From Cyanophora paradoxa (taxonomy: Eukaryota; Glaucocystophyceae; Cyanophorales; Cyanophoraceae), in the NCBI GenBank assembly GCA_004431415.1, contig QPMI01000104.1:292457-356456 (forward strand): a stretch of 64,000 nucleotides of DNA, in the 5' to 3' direction. The first letter of the stretch is position 1. Each line of letters starts with the position of its first letter. Below the pieces are notes generated by a model. It saw only the letters and a list, made by a program, of their open reading frames with translations, did no database searches and was not told where the DNA came from. Of the stretch, positions 1-12,500 are shown piece by piece. The position numbers were made by a program, and so were the translations under genes.

Positions 1-689
1 GCTTCAAGGCGCTACGCGCCTACTCTGTTCCCAACTGTCTAAAGCAATTGCAAGTGCTTTGGGGCGAGTTCCGAAAGTTCAAGCCAGTTGTGGGGGAGGC
101 CGGGGTGGTTGATGCTCAGAAGGGGTACGGGATATCGCGATCGATGGCGTCAGCTCCCTTGGGCTCCGTCGGATTGAAGAGCACAGGAGCGCAGGAGAGC
201 AGGAAGATGAACTAAGCAGGACTTTCCTGACCTGGGTGCACGGAATATGTAACTTTCGCGCGCGAGAATATGAAATTTTCGCGAGCCTACCCCCCCTAGA
301 AATTTTATTTGTATGGTACCGGGCGTTGTATGGCGGTGGGCCAGATTTTCCACCCGGTCGGTCGGTGGGAGGCCGCCACTGCCACCGGCCGCCACCGGCC
401 CAGCCCTACGGGCCCCAACCTGGCCGGGCGCCGCGGCCGGCTGGCCCCAGCCCGGCCGCCCCACGCCGTCGACGTCCACGCCGTGACGCCGTGACGGTGA
501 CGGGCCACGGGCCACCGGCCAGTACTAGCCCAGTAGTAGCTAGGGTTACCGTCTGACGGTAATGTCGGTCCCCCAGGCTCCGACATCGACAATGTCGAAT
601 GTCAGGTGGATTTCGGTGCGATCCGACAGAGGGGGGGGGTAGGGGTCGTCTCCGCCGGCAGAATGCGCCATAAATTATAAATTAAGGCT
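1..689. other. left edge, no gene recognised
   Basis: I find no conserved protein segment on either strand here. The stretch around 370-480 is made of CCGGCC and GGCCCC words and gives only low-complexity open frames. Around 545-600 there are short GACGGTA and GACATTGTCGA-type inverted words, but nothing that folds into a recognisable RNA gene. Confidence 0.4.
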
Positions 690-699
690 TCTGGTGCTC

Positions 700-1130
700 C
701 AGGAAGTCCCTCCTCAGATCGGCGGGGCAAGGAGGGAGAGGGGGTCCAAAAGGGGGGTACCGGCGAGGGAATCGACCCCTGGCCGGGGTACGCCGGAGTT
801 GTCGGGTCCCGGGGCCGCGACCGGGGCCCGGTACGAGCCCATCAGCTGCGGATCGGTTCAGAGGGGGAAAGAGGAAAGGCGGGGCGGGCGGCTTGCGCGC
901 CTGGTCCAGGGATACGTCGGCGTCGATGCTCTCTGTACCCACCGCCGCCCCCGCCCCCCCCGCGGCCCCGCCCGCTCGCTCGAACAGCGCGTCCGCCTCC
1001 TCCGCCCTCCCCAGCGAGTACAGGACTGCCGGCGACCGAGTCAGCGGAAGGGGGCGGAGCCTCTGAGCGGCTCGGGCCGGCGCCGGGGCGGACCGCGGGC
1101 GAGGGACTCAGCGACGGGCGCGACCCCCGC
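700..1130 (-). pseudogene. inverted duplicate fragment of the kelch-TPR-RING gene
   Basis: The plus strand here closely matches the reverse complement of about 25840-26290, which lies inside the TPR/coiled-coil part of the gene at 22080-27311. Shared landmarks in the same order include the CCTCCTCAGATC start, the ACGCCGGAG and GAGCCCATCAGCTGCGGAT words, the ATACGTCGGCGTCGATGCTCT block and the GGCGCCGGGGCGGACCGCGGGC block. Only this internal piece is present, with no start, no RING finger and no stop, so it cannot encode the parent protein. Part of the block (around 960 and again around 1130-1175) is repeated within the fragment. It abuts the 3' end of the broken AKR gene, so the two were joined by rearrangement. 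Confidence 0.7.
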
Positions 1131-1245
1131 GGCCCCCGCGGCCCCGCCCGCCCGGGCCGCCCGCTCGAACGAGGCGCAGTCGGCGCAGCGGTTCGGACCG
1201 GCGCAGAGCAGGTCGCTTCGGGGTGGTTCTCGAAGCCGAAGCCGA

Positions 1246-2881
1246 TCAGGTCGAGAGCGCGAAGCCGAAGACGTCGCTGCCGGGGGAAGGAGTCGGGGGG
1301 GGGGAGGGAGGGGAGGGGGGGGGGGGGGGGGGGGGGGGGCGGGACGCGCACAGATTCTCGGCGACGCGGACGGGGCGGTAGGACTTGGGCACAACGGAGA
1401 CGTGCGGCGAGCGCTACAGGTTCCACCGCAGTGGAACCTGCGAAAGGGGGGTACCCGGGGTGTCAGGCGGGTACGGGAGGCCGGGGCAGAATGCATGGAT
1501 TAGAAAGGAAAAGTACTCGCCAGCGCGGGGCTCTTCCCGATCCGCTTTGCGATGTCCCCGATCTGTTTTTGGGGCAGCGTAAGGGGGGTACGGGTAGGAG
1601 GTAGGCGGGCGGGCGGGTAGGAGGGGGGTACGGCGCACGACGGGGTCGTCGGGCGGCTCGACGGCGTTCGGGTTGTCGGGTTGGGCGTCCAGGGGGAAGT
1701 ACGCGGTGAGCTGAGGAGGGGGTACAGTCTCAGCGTGGAGGGCGAGCAGGGGGAGGGGTACGCCGCGGACGTGGATGCCGTGCTTGGTGCAGAAGTCCAG
1801 TAGCTTCGGCTGGGCGAGGTACGGGTGCAGCTCGACCTGGGCGAGGGGTACGAGGTGAGGGAGGGGGGTACGGGATTGATCGCGGCTCGGCCCCGGCACC
1901 TGGTTCACGGCCGGATTGATGCGGGCATACGAGAGGAGCTCCTCCAGGTCCCTTATCTTAAAGTTCGACACCCCGATCGTCTGCGGGGGGTACGCTCGCG
2001 CCTCAGGAAAGGGGGCTCGGGTCTCTCCGGAGGGGGTACGCGCGCCCTGACGAGGCCGGCGTCAAAGAGGGCCTCCATCGCCTCCCACGTCTCGCGGACG
2101 GGTACGGACGCCTTCCGCATGCGGTCGTTGCCGTCCTTGGGGAACAGTCCCTCGCCCGCCGCGAACGCGATGGGCCTGCGCGGCGCGGCGGGGCGGGGCG
2201 CGCGCGTGGTCGGCCTGCGCGGCGGGGCGGGGCGGGCGGGCGGGCGAGCGAGCGGGCACCAGTGCATGAGCTACAGGTCGATGTACTTCAAGCCGAGCTC
2301 CTGCGCCGCGGTCGCTCGAGGCGCGGGACGTCCCGGCGGTCGGCCCCGGCCCCGATCGCACCTTGAGCGACCGCTCGCACGCGGGCCGCACCAGCGCGCG
2401 CTCGTGATCCGTGTTCCAGAGCTGCGCTCCGGGACCGGGCGTGAGCAACGCGCGAGAGGGAGCGCCGCCGCGGGCCGCGGGCGCGCCTTCGTGGTCACAA
2501 AGAGCTCCTCGCGCTTGATCGTCCCCTTCGGCTCGAGGGCCTCCGCCAGCACCTCGCCGACGTACGCTTCGGTCTGGTCTGCGCTCGCCCGCGCGCGGCC
2601 GGCGGGTCTCATTCAGCTCTCGCCAAGTGCGATCGGCGGAGCGGGAGGCGCACAGACTGCGGCCGTGTCGATGTGCTAACAGCACGCATCGAGCGCGGCG
2701 CGGACTGCGCTCTTCGTCAGCTCCTTCACATCCGGGCCCGCCCAAGTCCTAATGCGCAGGGTCAAAGATGCAGCGCGGGGGGCGGCGCGCGCGACGGGGA
2801 GCCAGGCTCAGCCAGCACCCGAGGCCGATGCGGGGGATGCTGGCGCCGACGCCGCTGGATAGCTTCGCACGGCTCGCACAT
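1246..2881 (-). pseudogene. broken aldo/keto reductase (inverted copy of the gene at 37923-39593)
   Basis: The minus strand carries nearly the whole exon/intron structure of the intact AKR gene at 37923-39593 with very high nucleotide identity, introns included. Recognisable pieces are the EAYVGEVLAEALEPKG segment, [19 protein letters not shown], and [18 protein letters not shown]. It is disabled in several places. Small indels directly after the ATG (2879-2881) shift the frame. A TAG at 2676-2678 interrupts the conserved GCRHIDTA motif that carries the catalytic Asp. Substitutions hit the TAYSPLG strand (S to F, G to D), and the last exon runs into a stop nine codons in (1246-1248) because homology to the parent ends there. 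This looks like a recent pseudogene; it could still be transcribed. Confidence 0.85.
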
Positions 2882-3586
2882 CGCTTGCTTTCGCTTAAAT
2901 ACCTGTACCCCACTGCCGCGTGTCCCCCGGGTTCGTGCTGAGCTTCATGTGGTTCGGCCAGCTGTGACGCGCCGGTGCCTTCGACCATAGAGCTCTAGAC
3001 GTACTCCAGGTGCGCTCATAGCCACCCGCCCGTGTTCGTTACGGCCGCCCGTCCAGCTGATCGCATCATTCGGTTTCGCTCGCGAGCAGTTTGGGGTTTC
3101 AGCGTGCTTGTAGTTGCGTTCAAAGAGCCCAGCTAACTCGGCGGCGCATTCCGTGTCCGGCGAGTCGTCATCGGCGCGGCGCCCCTGCAGCGGCCGCGGC
3201 TCGCGATCGGCCGGCACTGGGCGGGCTGCGCAGCCTCTCGGAAACTCAATCCGAACGCTCTTGGAGGACATTTGGCTCGCCGCCCCGTCGACCGTGGGTC
3301 AGCAGCAGCGTGCAGGTCCGTGTCTGCATTCCGGCTTCAGGCGAGCAGGGTGCTTGGGTGGCTCTCTGTCTTTCGGATTAGCTACCAAAGATGCAGTCTA
3401 GCGATCGCTATCGTGTTCTCTAACGGGCGACTGACGCTGGACGTCGACGGTCTGTCTTCGTGCAAGTGCAGGCCTAGGGCTTGACTAGCTAGCTGCAGCC
3501 GCACCTGTGCCTAGCGTTCGAACCTCCTCTCAGCCTCACTGACGCACTCGCGGCCGTCCGATCGCAGCTGAAGAGCGCGGGAAGGC
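2882..3586. promoter_or_regulatory. divergent intergenic region, left arm
   Basis: This 705-bp gap separates the ATG of the broken AKR from the ATG of the kinase/GTPase gene, and its counterpart at 37252-37922 is aligned to it in mirror image. A block around 2960-3200 is conserved between the arms and has coding-like similarity on the AKR strand (the LFERNYKH / LFDRNAKH segment). Directly before the AKR start both arms have GGGGTACAG, matching the 3' ends of introns elsewhere in the window, so a 5' untranslated exon and intron are likely. I see no clear TATA box. Confidence 0.4.
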
Positions 3587-6500
3587 ATGGAGCTCGATCC
3601 CGCCCTTCCGGCGGCTGCTGTCGGCCTGGTCCTCGACCCCGCCAGCAACTCCGCCCCTTGGAGCAAGCTATACGCTCTGGACCAGCCTGTCCGTCTCTGT
3701 GTCAAGTGCGTCACTGCGCTGCGCTAACGCTAGCCGTTAGCGTCACTCCCGACCCGTTGCTGCTCTAGTACCGGTACCCCCGTTGCGCGCCTACTTTCCT
3801 GTGTCACCACGATCGTCCACGAACCCCCCCCCCCCCCCTCAACAACCCCCAACACCCGCCATATCATCCATTACACTACCTCAGACCCCCCCCCCCCCCC
3901 CCCCCTGCCACTCGCTTTCCTGTTCAGTGCACCTGATACCCCTACACCGGCCTGGCCCTCCCTCGCCATCCCTCCCCCCCCCTTGTCGCCCCTCCCCCAG
4001 CAAACTTCCATCCCCCCCCCTCCCCCCCCCCCCCCACCCGTCCTTTTCCCATCCCACCCACCCTCGTGCTTCCCCCGTCCCTTCTCCCCTTTCCCGCCCC
4101 CCCCTCCCCCCCCCCCCTGCCACTCGCTTTCCTGTTCAGTGCACCTGATACCCCTACACCGGCCTGGCCCTCCCTCGCCATCCCCCCCCTCCTCGCCCCT
4201 CCCTCCAGCAAACTTCCATCCCCCTGCCCCTCCCCCCGTCCTTTTCCCATCCCACCCACCCTCGTGCTTCCCCGTCCCTTCTCCCCTTTCCCGCCCCTGC
4301 GCCCCCCCCCCCCCCCCCCCCCAAGACACCCCCCCCACTCCGCCCCACCCCACTTCTTCCCCGCCTTGTCCAACCCCACCTCCTCCTCAGTGCAACTCGA
4401 TTAGTGCTTTTCTCAAGTACCCCGGGATTTTGCGGCTCATGATCATCAAGATGCCGTTGCCATACCGCTGCTGCTCCTTTGGCCCTTTCTCCGCATCCCC
4501 CCTCCCCCCCTTCCCCCCACTCCCTCCCGGAGTCGACGTCCCTGCTATTCCTTCAATTTGCCCCTCCCCCTCTCCCCTCCCCCTATCAACGCCTCACCCC
4601 CCCCCCCCGCCCCCCAGGTGCAATCATCCGCATGTGGGGTACGACACCGTTGAGGATCTTTTCAGCGAGAGGATCTGTGGGCATAGCGACGTGCCCGAAT
4701 ACGTGCAGTCGGGGCCGCAGCTTCAGCAGTTGCTCGCCCAGAGGCGCGCGGGGGCCGGGTGGAAGCTGAGGTACGGCTGCGATGGCCTGCTGGTCCTGCG
4801 CAACGTCGGCACCCCGGGCGCGAGCGTCGGCGAGAGCGGCAGCCAGCACACCAGCGCTCCTAGCAGCGAGAGGCAGTATGTCCTCCTGGAGAAACTCGGC
4901 GACGGGTGCTCGGGCAGCGTCTTCCTGGCGGCCTCCCGCGGTCCCTCGCCTCTGGGCCCGGCCTTCATGCAGCTCCGAAAGGTCGCCGTCAAGCAGATGT
5001 CGATCTCTTCGAGTTCAAATTCGACGTGCGTGCTTGACACCGTTGCTTTTCTTACCTTTCTTTAATATTTACTTTGCAGTACTTCCGAGGATCGCGTATT
5101 CGAGCAAGCAGTGCTCGAGCAGCTCCGCCGCATCCGCCTGTGGATGCTACCGACTTTTTGGGAAGAAATTGAGCCCGTCAGCCCCTCCCACCGGCTCTTT
5201 GCGATGACATACTTTGATGCCCCAAGGTGACGCTCTGAAATTAACTATCGATCGTTGATCTCGAACCGAGTATTGAGCATCGACTCGGCATCATTCAGCA
5301 TCGACGATCTCTTGACAGACAACCAAACCTTCCAACCCGAAGAGGTCACCTCGTTCCTCGAGCAGGTGAAGTTGTGCTGCTAAAGAGCATTTAAATTTGT
5401 CTATATACGTTTATTTATATAAATCTTTTGCTGCAGCTTGGACTGTTCACGCGCGCCCTAGATATGCATTATGTTCTAACCGCCCTAGATATGCATAACC
5501 TTAAAACCGTTCATCTGCTTCCTAAGCGTTTCATCGCCAGATGTGCATTCTCTTTTATCGGATCCACACGGAGTCGAACCTCATCCACTGCGACGTGTCG
5601 ACATCAAATGTACTCGTCTGGAGAGCGCCTGATGGGATCAAGCTTCCTCAGTTCGTTTGATTGTTCTTCCTCAGTGCGTTCCTCAACTGGGATCAATTTT
5701 GCTGAAAGCTGTTGTACCTGCACGCAGGTTCATGCTGGCCGACTCTGCCAACAGCGTCCAGCGCGATGACAGAGCGCAAGGAAAGAGACTCGCGCCTTTC
5801 GAGATTGTGCACCTGCGCCCTTCCAAGCTTAAGCTTGCGAAAGTACCCGCAATGCCAACTTTCATTTGCAGTTGCGCGGAAACTCTCAAACTGCTTCGGA
5901 CATGTACGGGGTCGGGACTGTGGCTCTCCAGATGCTGACCGGCGTGCCCTCGGATGCCGCAAGCGTCACCAGGCTGCTCACGTTGTTTGCCCAGTTCTGC
6001 GCTGGTTGCCTACGCAGCTGGCATCCTGATCCTGGAGACCGTCAAATTCTGGCGCGAATTGAGCAAATTCCGAAGCAGCTACGCCGCGTCTTGGCTGATC
6101 TTCTTCAGGTTCGCACTCATGGTTTTAAGCAGATGCATCGTTCGCTTACGTATACCTCATCGATATCTAGTAGCTCTCGTTAGCATTTTAATACAATCTA
6201 CTCTGATTTGAAATCATGTCGTAGGAGTCCGAGGTCCACCGGACCGCGTCGGCAGTGGCGCTGTGGAACAGTATGCATCGCGAAGATCTACGCGAGGATG
6301 GCCTCTGGAATGTTGGAGGTTGGCAGTTATGTATACTTGAGAATATTGAGATTTTATCTGTTTGATTGAAGGTTTCGGAATCAACGCCAGATTTCTTTGA
6401 TGACTCGGACTCAATCTGGGTTCGGCAGCAGGCTGAAGCCATCCGTGAGGCTCTTATCCGTGATGGCAGGCTCCAGGGCGCAATCGATGAGATTGAGCAC

Positions 6501-9500
6501 CTAAACTCCAGCTCCAGCGTCGCCCATGGCCAACCATTGGTGGGCATTCGAGTTGTTATCAGCAGTGGACACGACTACATTGATCGTCACCAAATCGTAG
6601 AGGCGATACGATGTATCGTTGGAGGGGTATGTGGTGAAACTGCATTCAATAATTCCTGAGTCATATTATTCGCAATGTTAAACTCCATATATTCAGGGAG
6701 CTTTTGGACCTGAATTCCCGTATCCGGAAGCGGAAGCATTGCCTGGCAGCACGATCGTCGATTTCAAGCTGCCCAAGACGCTTGCAGATGCACTCGCGCT
6801 GAAGTGCACCGAAAGCAGCATTAAAAAGGGCCTGCAATACTCTGGCTTCATACTGATAAAGATCCAGGGACATCCTGACATCCAAATCACCGAGAAGGGC
6901 ATCGGTCCGTGCTTCGTTTATTTAATTATGTACTGTCTGGTTTTCATTCGTTCTTGCATCGGTTGCCTGCAGACGTTCCTGCCGCGAAGAATCCGCTCGT
7001 GTTCTGGGGCTCCGCCTTTGTCCCCGCTGGCTTCCAGATGCGAATGCTCAGCGCGTTTGAGTTCTGGCAGCTGCAACCATCAGTGTGGACTGATTCGAGT
7101 GCCGCGCGGGCCGAGCCGCAGCGCATTAATGTATACTTCACGTATCTCTCGGGACTGCCCGTCAAACATCTCCGCCGATCTTTTGTGGTGCATTGATATT
7201 CCGAGCTTGAAAGCTTACTTGCAATTGCATTGAAGCCGATTCCTCGCATATGCATGCTCACAAGCGCTTCGATTGCAGGCTGTGCGAGCCGCGGATGAGA
7301 GTCAGAACTTCGATCCCGAATTTGATCCGTCCACTGCCTCTCGGGATGTTATCATGTCGCAACTGCGCGATGGGTACAAGAAAGCTGGCATGGATCCGAA
7401 TTCACGTGCGCCGATTCTCGGCTGGAAGATTCAATGATTGATGGCTACCGCTGAAACGCCTTGACCATGCCTCAGGCATCGACACGTTTCGTTTGCAGAC
7501 GCGAGACCAGTTGGCACAGTTGTACAAGCAGTGTGGAGGAGAAAGACTTACGAATTTCGGGAAAATCACAAAGCGAGATCTCACAAATCGCGTGATTGAC
7601 GTCTTGTTCGGCTCAAGATCTGGAACCATTGAGGTCTGAATCAATATCGCTGTGTACTTATACATCATGTTTTGAATCTCCCTGCAGCAGCCGCGTGCAG
7701 GAGATCTAGAGGCTTCTCCTAGCCCGAGGCCTTCTGGACTTCCGAACCGAGCGAAGTCGAAGTCAATGTTGAGCCAGCTTATCCGGAAAGCGTTGGTTCA
7801 GGTTGGAGACACGCTTGAGCTGCGAGGGTGCACGTGCATGGTAGGGCTCAGAATTCATTATAGCTGAGTCATACTTTCGCAGATTTGTCTAAATTTAACT
7901 TCCGCAGGTCCTCGAGCATGGGCGCGTCAAATTTGTGGATAAGGACGGTGCGACTCACACATCGACTGGAGCAGCTTGGGCCAAGTCGGTCCTCAAGGAA
8001 GCCGGCGCCAAAACCGTACCCCACACAGCCCTGAAGCAGGCGTTTGTGTACCCCGCCGCTGGAGGCGCGCCCATTTCTCTCGCTTCTCTGTACCAGGCGA
8101 CATCGGCTCAAGACAAGATGTTGGAGATCAGCGGCTCGAGCTCAGTTCCGGCAGCTATAGCCATGGACGCTGAGGGGTCTCTGCAGGAAGTTATTCGTCC
8201 AGCGCAGGGTGTGTGGTGTTTGTTTGCATCAATATTCATCCATCTGTTTGCACCTCAAAGGGGATGCAGCATTTGACGTCAAGGAGGAACGGATGGTTGT
8301 GAAAGAAGATACCGCAGCTGCAGCCGAGCCCAAGCCCGAGGAGTTTGAAACAGAGACGGATGATGATGAGGAGATCGATCTGAACAACCCTTTGGTGCGC
8401 GCGCTCATATGCTTGCGTCTATCTGTCGGTTCTCTTTACGTTCTCTTTTACATGTGTTAATATATAAAACCCTTCTTGACGACTGCATTTCGCAGAGTGC
8501 AGCAGTGCGCCTCATGATTCCGCTGGGAAAACTCGACAAGGAGGCTCGATTGCGCCTGCTTGAGCGGCTCAAGGGTGCATGCGGAAAACAGGTTTGCACG
8601 CTCGCCGACCTGTGCAATGAGGAGGCCTTGGGGGTCGCGTTCGACGAAATGGTGTCAGCCGGGTCGATGCTGAGCGTGCTCTCGCAGGCGGTCTGGTGCG
8701 AAATGACACATAATCGCAATTACTTATATATATATATAAATGCATGATAACCGATCGCTACGTTTCAGGGGCGGCTCGGTGAGCGAGGTGGCTCTAGAGG
8801 AAATCGTCCTATCTAAGCTAAGGATATGTGATGGAGACTTGGAGAAGCTCCTCATTGGATTTGGAGCCCAAGCAAAGCAGCTTATTGCAGAATTCGGGAT
8901 TTCAACTGGAAGTATGGGTGCCAAAACATCCGTGCGCCTCCTGTTGTTCTGGGGTGTTGGGTAGATTGCTTGTCATGAAGTCCGCACATAATCTCTCCTC
9001 GCTCACCGTTGCAGACAATGCGAGGCTATCTGTCTGAAGTCCTGAGAGCAATCTCTGACTCCGGCAAGAGACTTACAACCACTTTGTTTGATGACGTGGC
9101 GGCAACAATTCTGGCGCACACGCTGCAATTGGATATCCATGTATTCTCCCGGGTCCGTTCTCTTCTTACCCACTGTACATGTCTTGCTTTCCAACTTTTT
9201 CTGCTCTTAAAGACGGTCACAGAATGCAAATCGCGCAGTCTCCGTGAAGAGCTTTGAGACTGGAACAGAAGGATTGAAAATTCTCAGCAATCGTCATGTG
9301 GTCATCTTGGCACAGAAGAGGCTGAAAAACCGTCTCGAGTACGCTCTCTATCGGGCAAAGAATGTTTTCCAGGATGGTGCGCATGAAGTTTTTGTTTGAC
9401 TTGAATTCGACTTTTCAGAACTCAAAATGCATTCCACAGATGAGTTTGTTGATAGGGTCTCGATAAGCACTATGGAATCTCACGCGACCGCAGCGCATGT

Positions 9501-12500
9501 TCAGAAAGAAGACTTTAAATGGGGTGCGCTTGCACCTTCAAAATTTCCTCTAAATAGTCGACTGATCAGACACTCAGATGTAAAGCAAGGTCCGCGCCTG
9601 GATCACAGTAATCCAGATGATCCTGCAACGCTGGAGGTATGTAATCCTTGCAATCTTTGTCGTCCAACACGTTAGTGAATTGAAGAAATCCGACCGCTCA
9701 GACCCGTATCTCTGAAGATAGAACGCAATTTGTGCTGGTTCGCATAAGTAACCGAACGGGAGTGGAAGAGATCATTGGAACGCAGCCAGTTCTCCGTAAG
9801 CGGCAGAAAAAGATGACGACGGCTTTGGATGCTGCATGCATCCGGGACTACTTGCGTGAACTGCTCCAACTTGATTCTCAAAGCATTGGTGTGCAACGCC
9901 TATCAAAGCTTCATCTGCAATGCTAATCATTTGTTCAGGGCAAGAGAGAGTGTTTGACCTCGTCCAGAAGTTGAAGGACGAGGCGATGGATGTTTTCTCG
10001 TGTGGAAAAGGCACTGGTGCAGAGAATTACGTCGAAAACGCCGAGAATATTCGAGAGATTGTGCGTTCCCGTTTTGATGCAAGCGATCGTTGACATCGTG
10101 TATTGATGCGAGCGGCAGTTGACGAGCGGCATGGCAGGCCCCAACTCACCCATTGCCGAACTCATGCTGCTTCGCGTTTTCTTGGTGGGTTACACGAAGT
10201 CTGGTATGCTCTCGCGCTCAATGCTGTGAACTCTCGAATTATGCCTAGCGTGACTTTTACGAAGGCAAATCAACGTTGCTGTCGAGCCTTCTGTACAGCG
10301 GCATGCCTTCCGCGGAAAAGTATTCTCGCTTGATTGGCAGAGTCAAAGAAGTTTTGGGGGAACGCATCTGCTGGCACCCCGCCACATCTGACGTGCGCAT
10401 GCGCTTCAATCTAGATATAGAGATCGCAAGAGATGATACAACCGCAGTTTTATGGCTTCGTGAGTGGCGCGACGCTGCCGGATGACCATGAGCAGAAGAT
10501 GAGAGCGCTGGAGGAAGTCGGCTTCAAGGCAGCGGCTGCAGCGGCGGCAGCCAGTATATCTATTAGAAGTGCAGACGTTGATGGCGATTCCAGCTTCATG
10601 TGGCAGCTCATGCAGAAGCTCGAGGAGCGGGCCGGACCCGCATTGAAGGACAAGTTCGTCCGCGGCGTTCTTCTTCCCGCAATGGACGTGAACGCAACAA
10701 CAAGGTGGGGCACCTTGCGATCTCAACGTAATCGTTGATCGTGATCTGACTTCACTTAATTTGCTTGAACAGTGTGTCCGTCTTCGCCAAGCTGTCCCCC
10801 TTCCCGTACTGCATCGTCTCCTTCATCACCGAGGCCGAGCACGAGAGAATCAAGGTGGAGGCGTTGGAAGCGCTAGACAACATTCAGCAAAAGAAGAAGG
10901 CGAATACGAAAGGGCGCGGGAAGCGCTCCATGTACGACGCCGAAGATTTAGATGAAGCCGAGGGAGAGCCCGGATCTGCTGATCAACATGAGGAGAAAGT
11001 TCTGCATGCTCTCTCGATGGTGGGCAAGGAGGGTCTCGTCAACGCACAGGGCAAAGGCTACGACCAGATCACGTGAGTGGAACTTTCGCTACGTTATAGT
11101 ACATCTTCAGACCTTCCTCCTTACTGCTTGATAAGGCCTGCCGATCTGGAGTTCGACGAAGAGATCGCCGAGATGAAGCGCCTCTACGGACGCAACCTGA
11201 TCTATGTTCCAGGTGATTTGGTCGCTCCGTCTGGCACTGAACGACGGTGTCTGACGATGTCTGACTTTTTTTATTGTGCAGGGACCGAGAGTCGGGATGA
11301 CGCCCTGTTCAGCCTCCAGAAGACGCTCGGCCTCTTCACCACGAACGGGATTCGCAGCTGCTGGGGTCTCGTCAAGAGCGCCGAGTTTGGAGTGCCAAGC
11401 AAAGCATGCGACGGTTTTCTCTTCGTCAGTTCCACCCTTTGCCCGAAATTTCGGCCCCTCTGACGCAATTATGTTTTTCTCAGTGCGATTGCGTTGGCTC
11501 TAGCAGGATTGATACCGTCAGAAGGGCAGCTGCGGCGCATTCGGAGTCAGGCGGAGAGATCGACGTCCTGCTTCACGTTGTGGTCCATCAGAACACGCCG
11601 TCAGATGTCTTCCCCGATCTGAATGGCCCTATCCGCGCTCTCATCCTGAATCCTGAAGACCACGCGGTGAGGCTACATCGCAGCCCGCAACCCCTAATAT
11701 AACGTCCGTGCATGCACTGCGGCAGGTCGTGTTGGCCTACGATGCTCGCAACGGGAAATCGTCGAAGGGAGAGATCTCCGAAGAATACGCGAAGACGCTG
11801 GAGTCCGAGGTGGAGCAGCGCGTCATAAACACCGAGTGGCGACCGCGGGTCTCCGAAATGATTCCAGATGTTGAAGAAGGCGCCACAGACAAAGACGCCC
11901 CCCACATCGACGAGGAAGCAATGTGCGAGCCCCTATGATCACCTTAATTGGACATGCGAGCCTACGTATACGTAGTTTTAATGCAAATGGTTCCACAGAA
12001 TGAAACGTTTTTTCTTCGTCCCTTACTGCGCCGCACCATCATTCATGAAGGCGCAAGCAAAGGGCACTGGAGAGGATCCGGATGACAAATTGGAGAAGCC
12101 CAGGCTTGCTGCGCTCTGCCAGAAACTTCGAGATCTGCATGCCGACATCGCCCGGCGCCGCGTGCGCAAACGATTTCAAGACGAAATATAATCCAATGTC
12201 ATTCAGAGCTTTCGCCTCCTCTATCACGTGCGTTCTGAACATTCCATTGCATCTGCACCTTGCACATTTAATTAATTTGCGATCCATTTAACTTAAGAAG
12301 TTCACATGACACTGCAGAGCATCACACTGCAGACGCAGCCCTTCTCCGCAGAAGACCGCCGGCGAATCGATCAAGAACTCCAGCAGGCAGAGAGGCGGCT
12401 GCGCGAGACAGTGCAAGCGTTAAAGAATTTGGGCTTCCGGGAGCTCTACGACGCGATCGAGCTCTGCGAGGAGCGCATCCGTTCCCTCGTCCTCGGTGCC

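Noticed and set aside
3783-4400. Long proline-rich open frames and glycine-rich reverse frames
   Set aside because: They translate C-run low-complexity sequence of an intron and its tandem duplication; no conserved segment.
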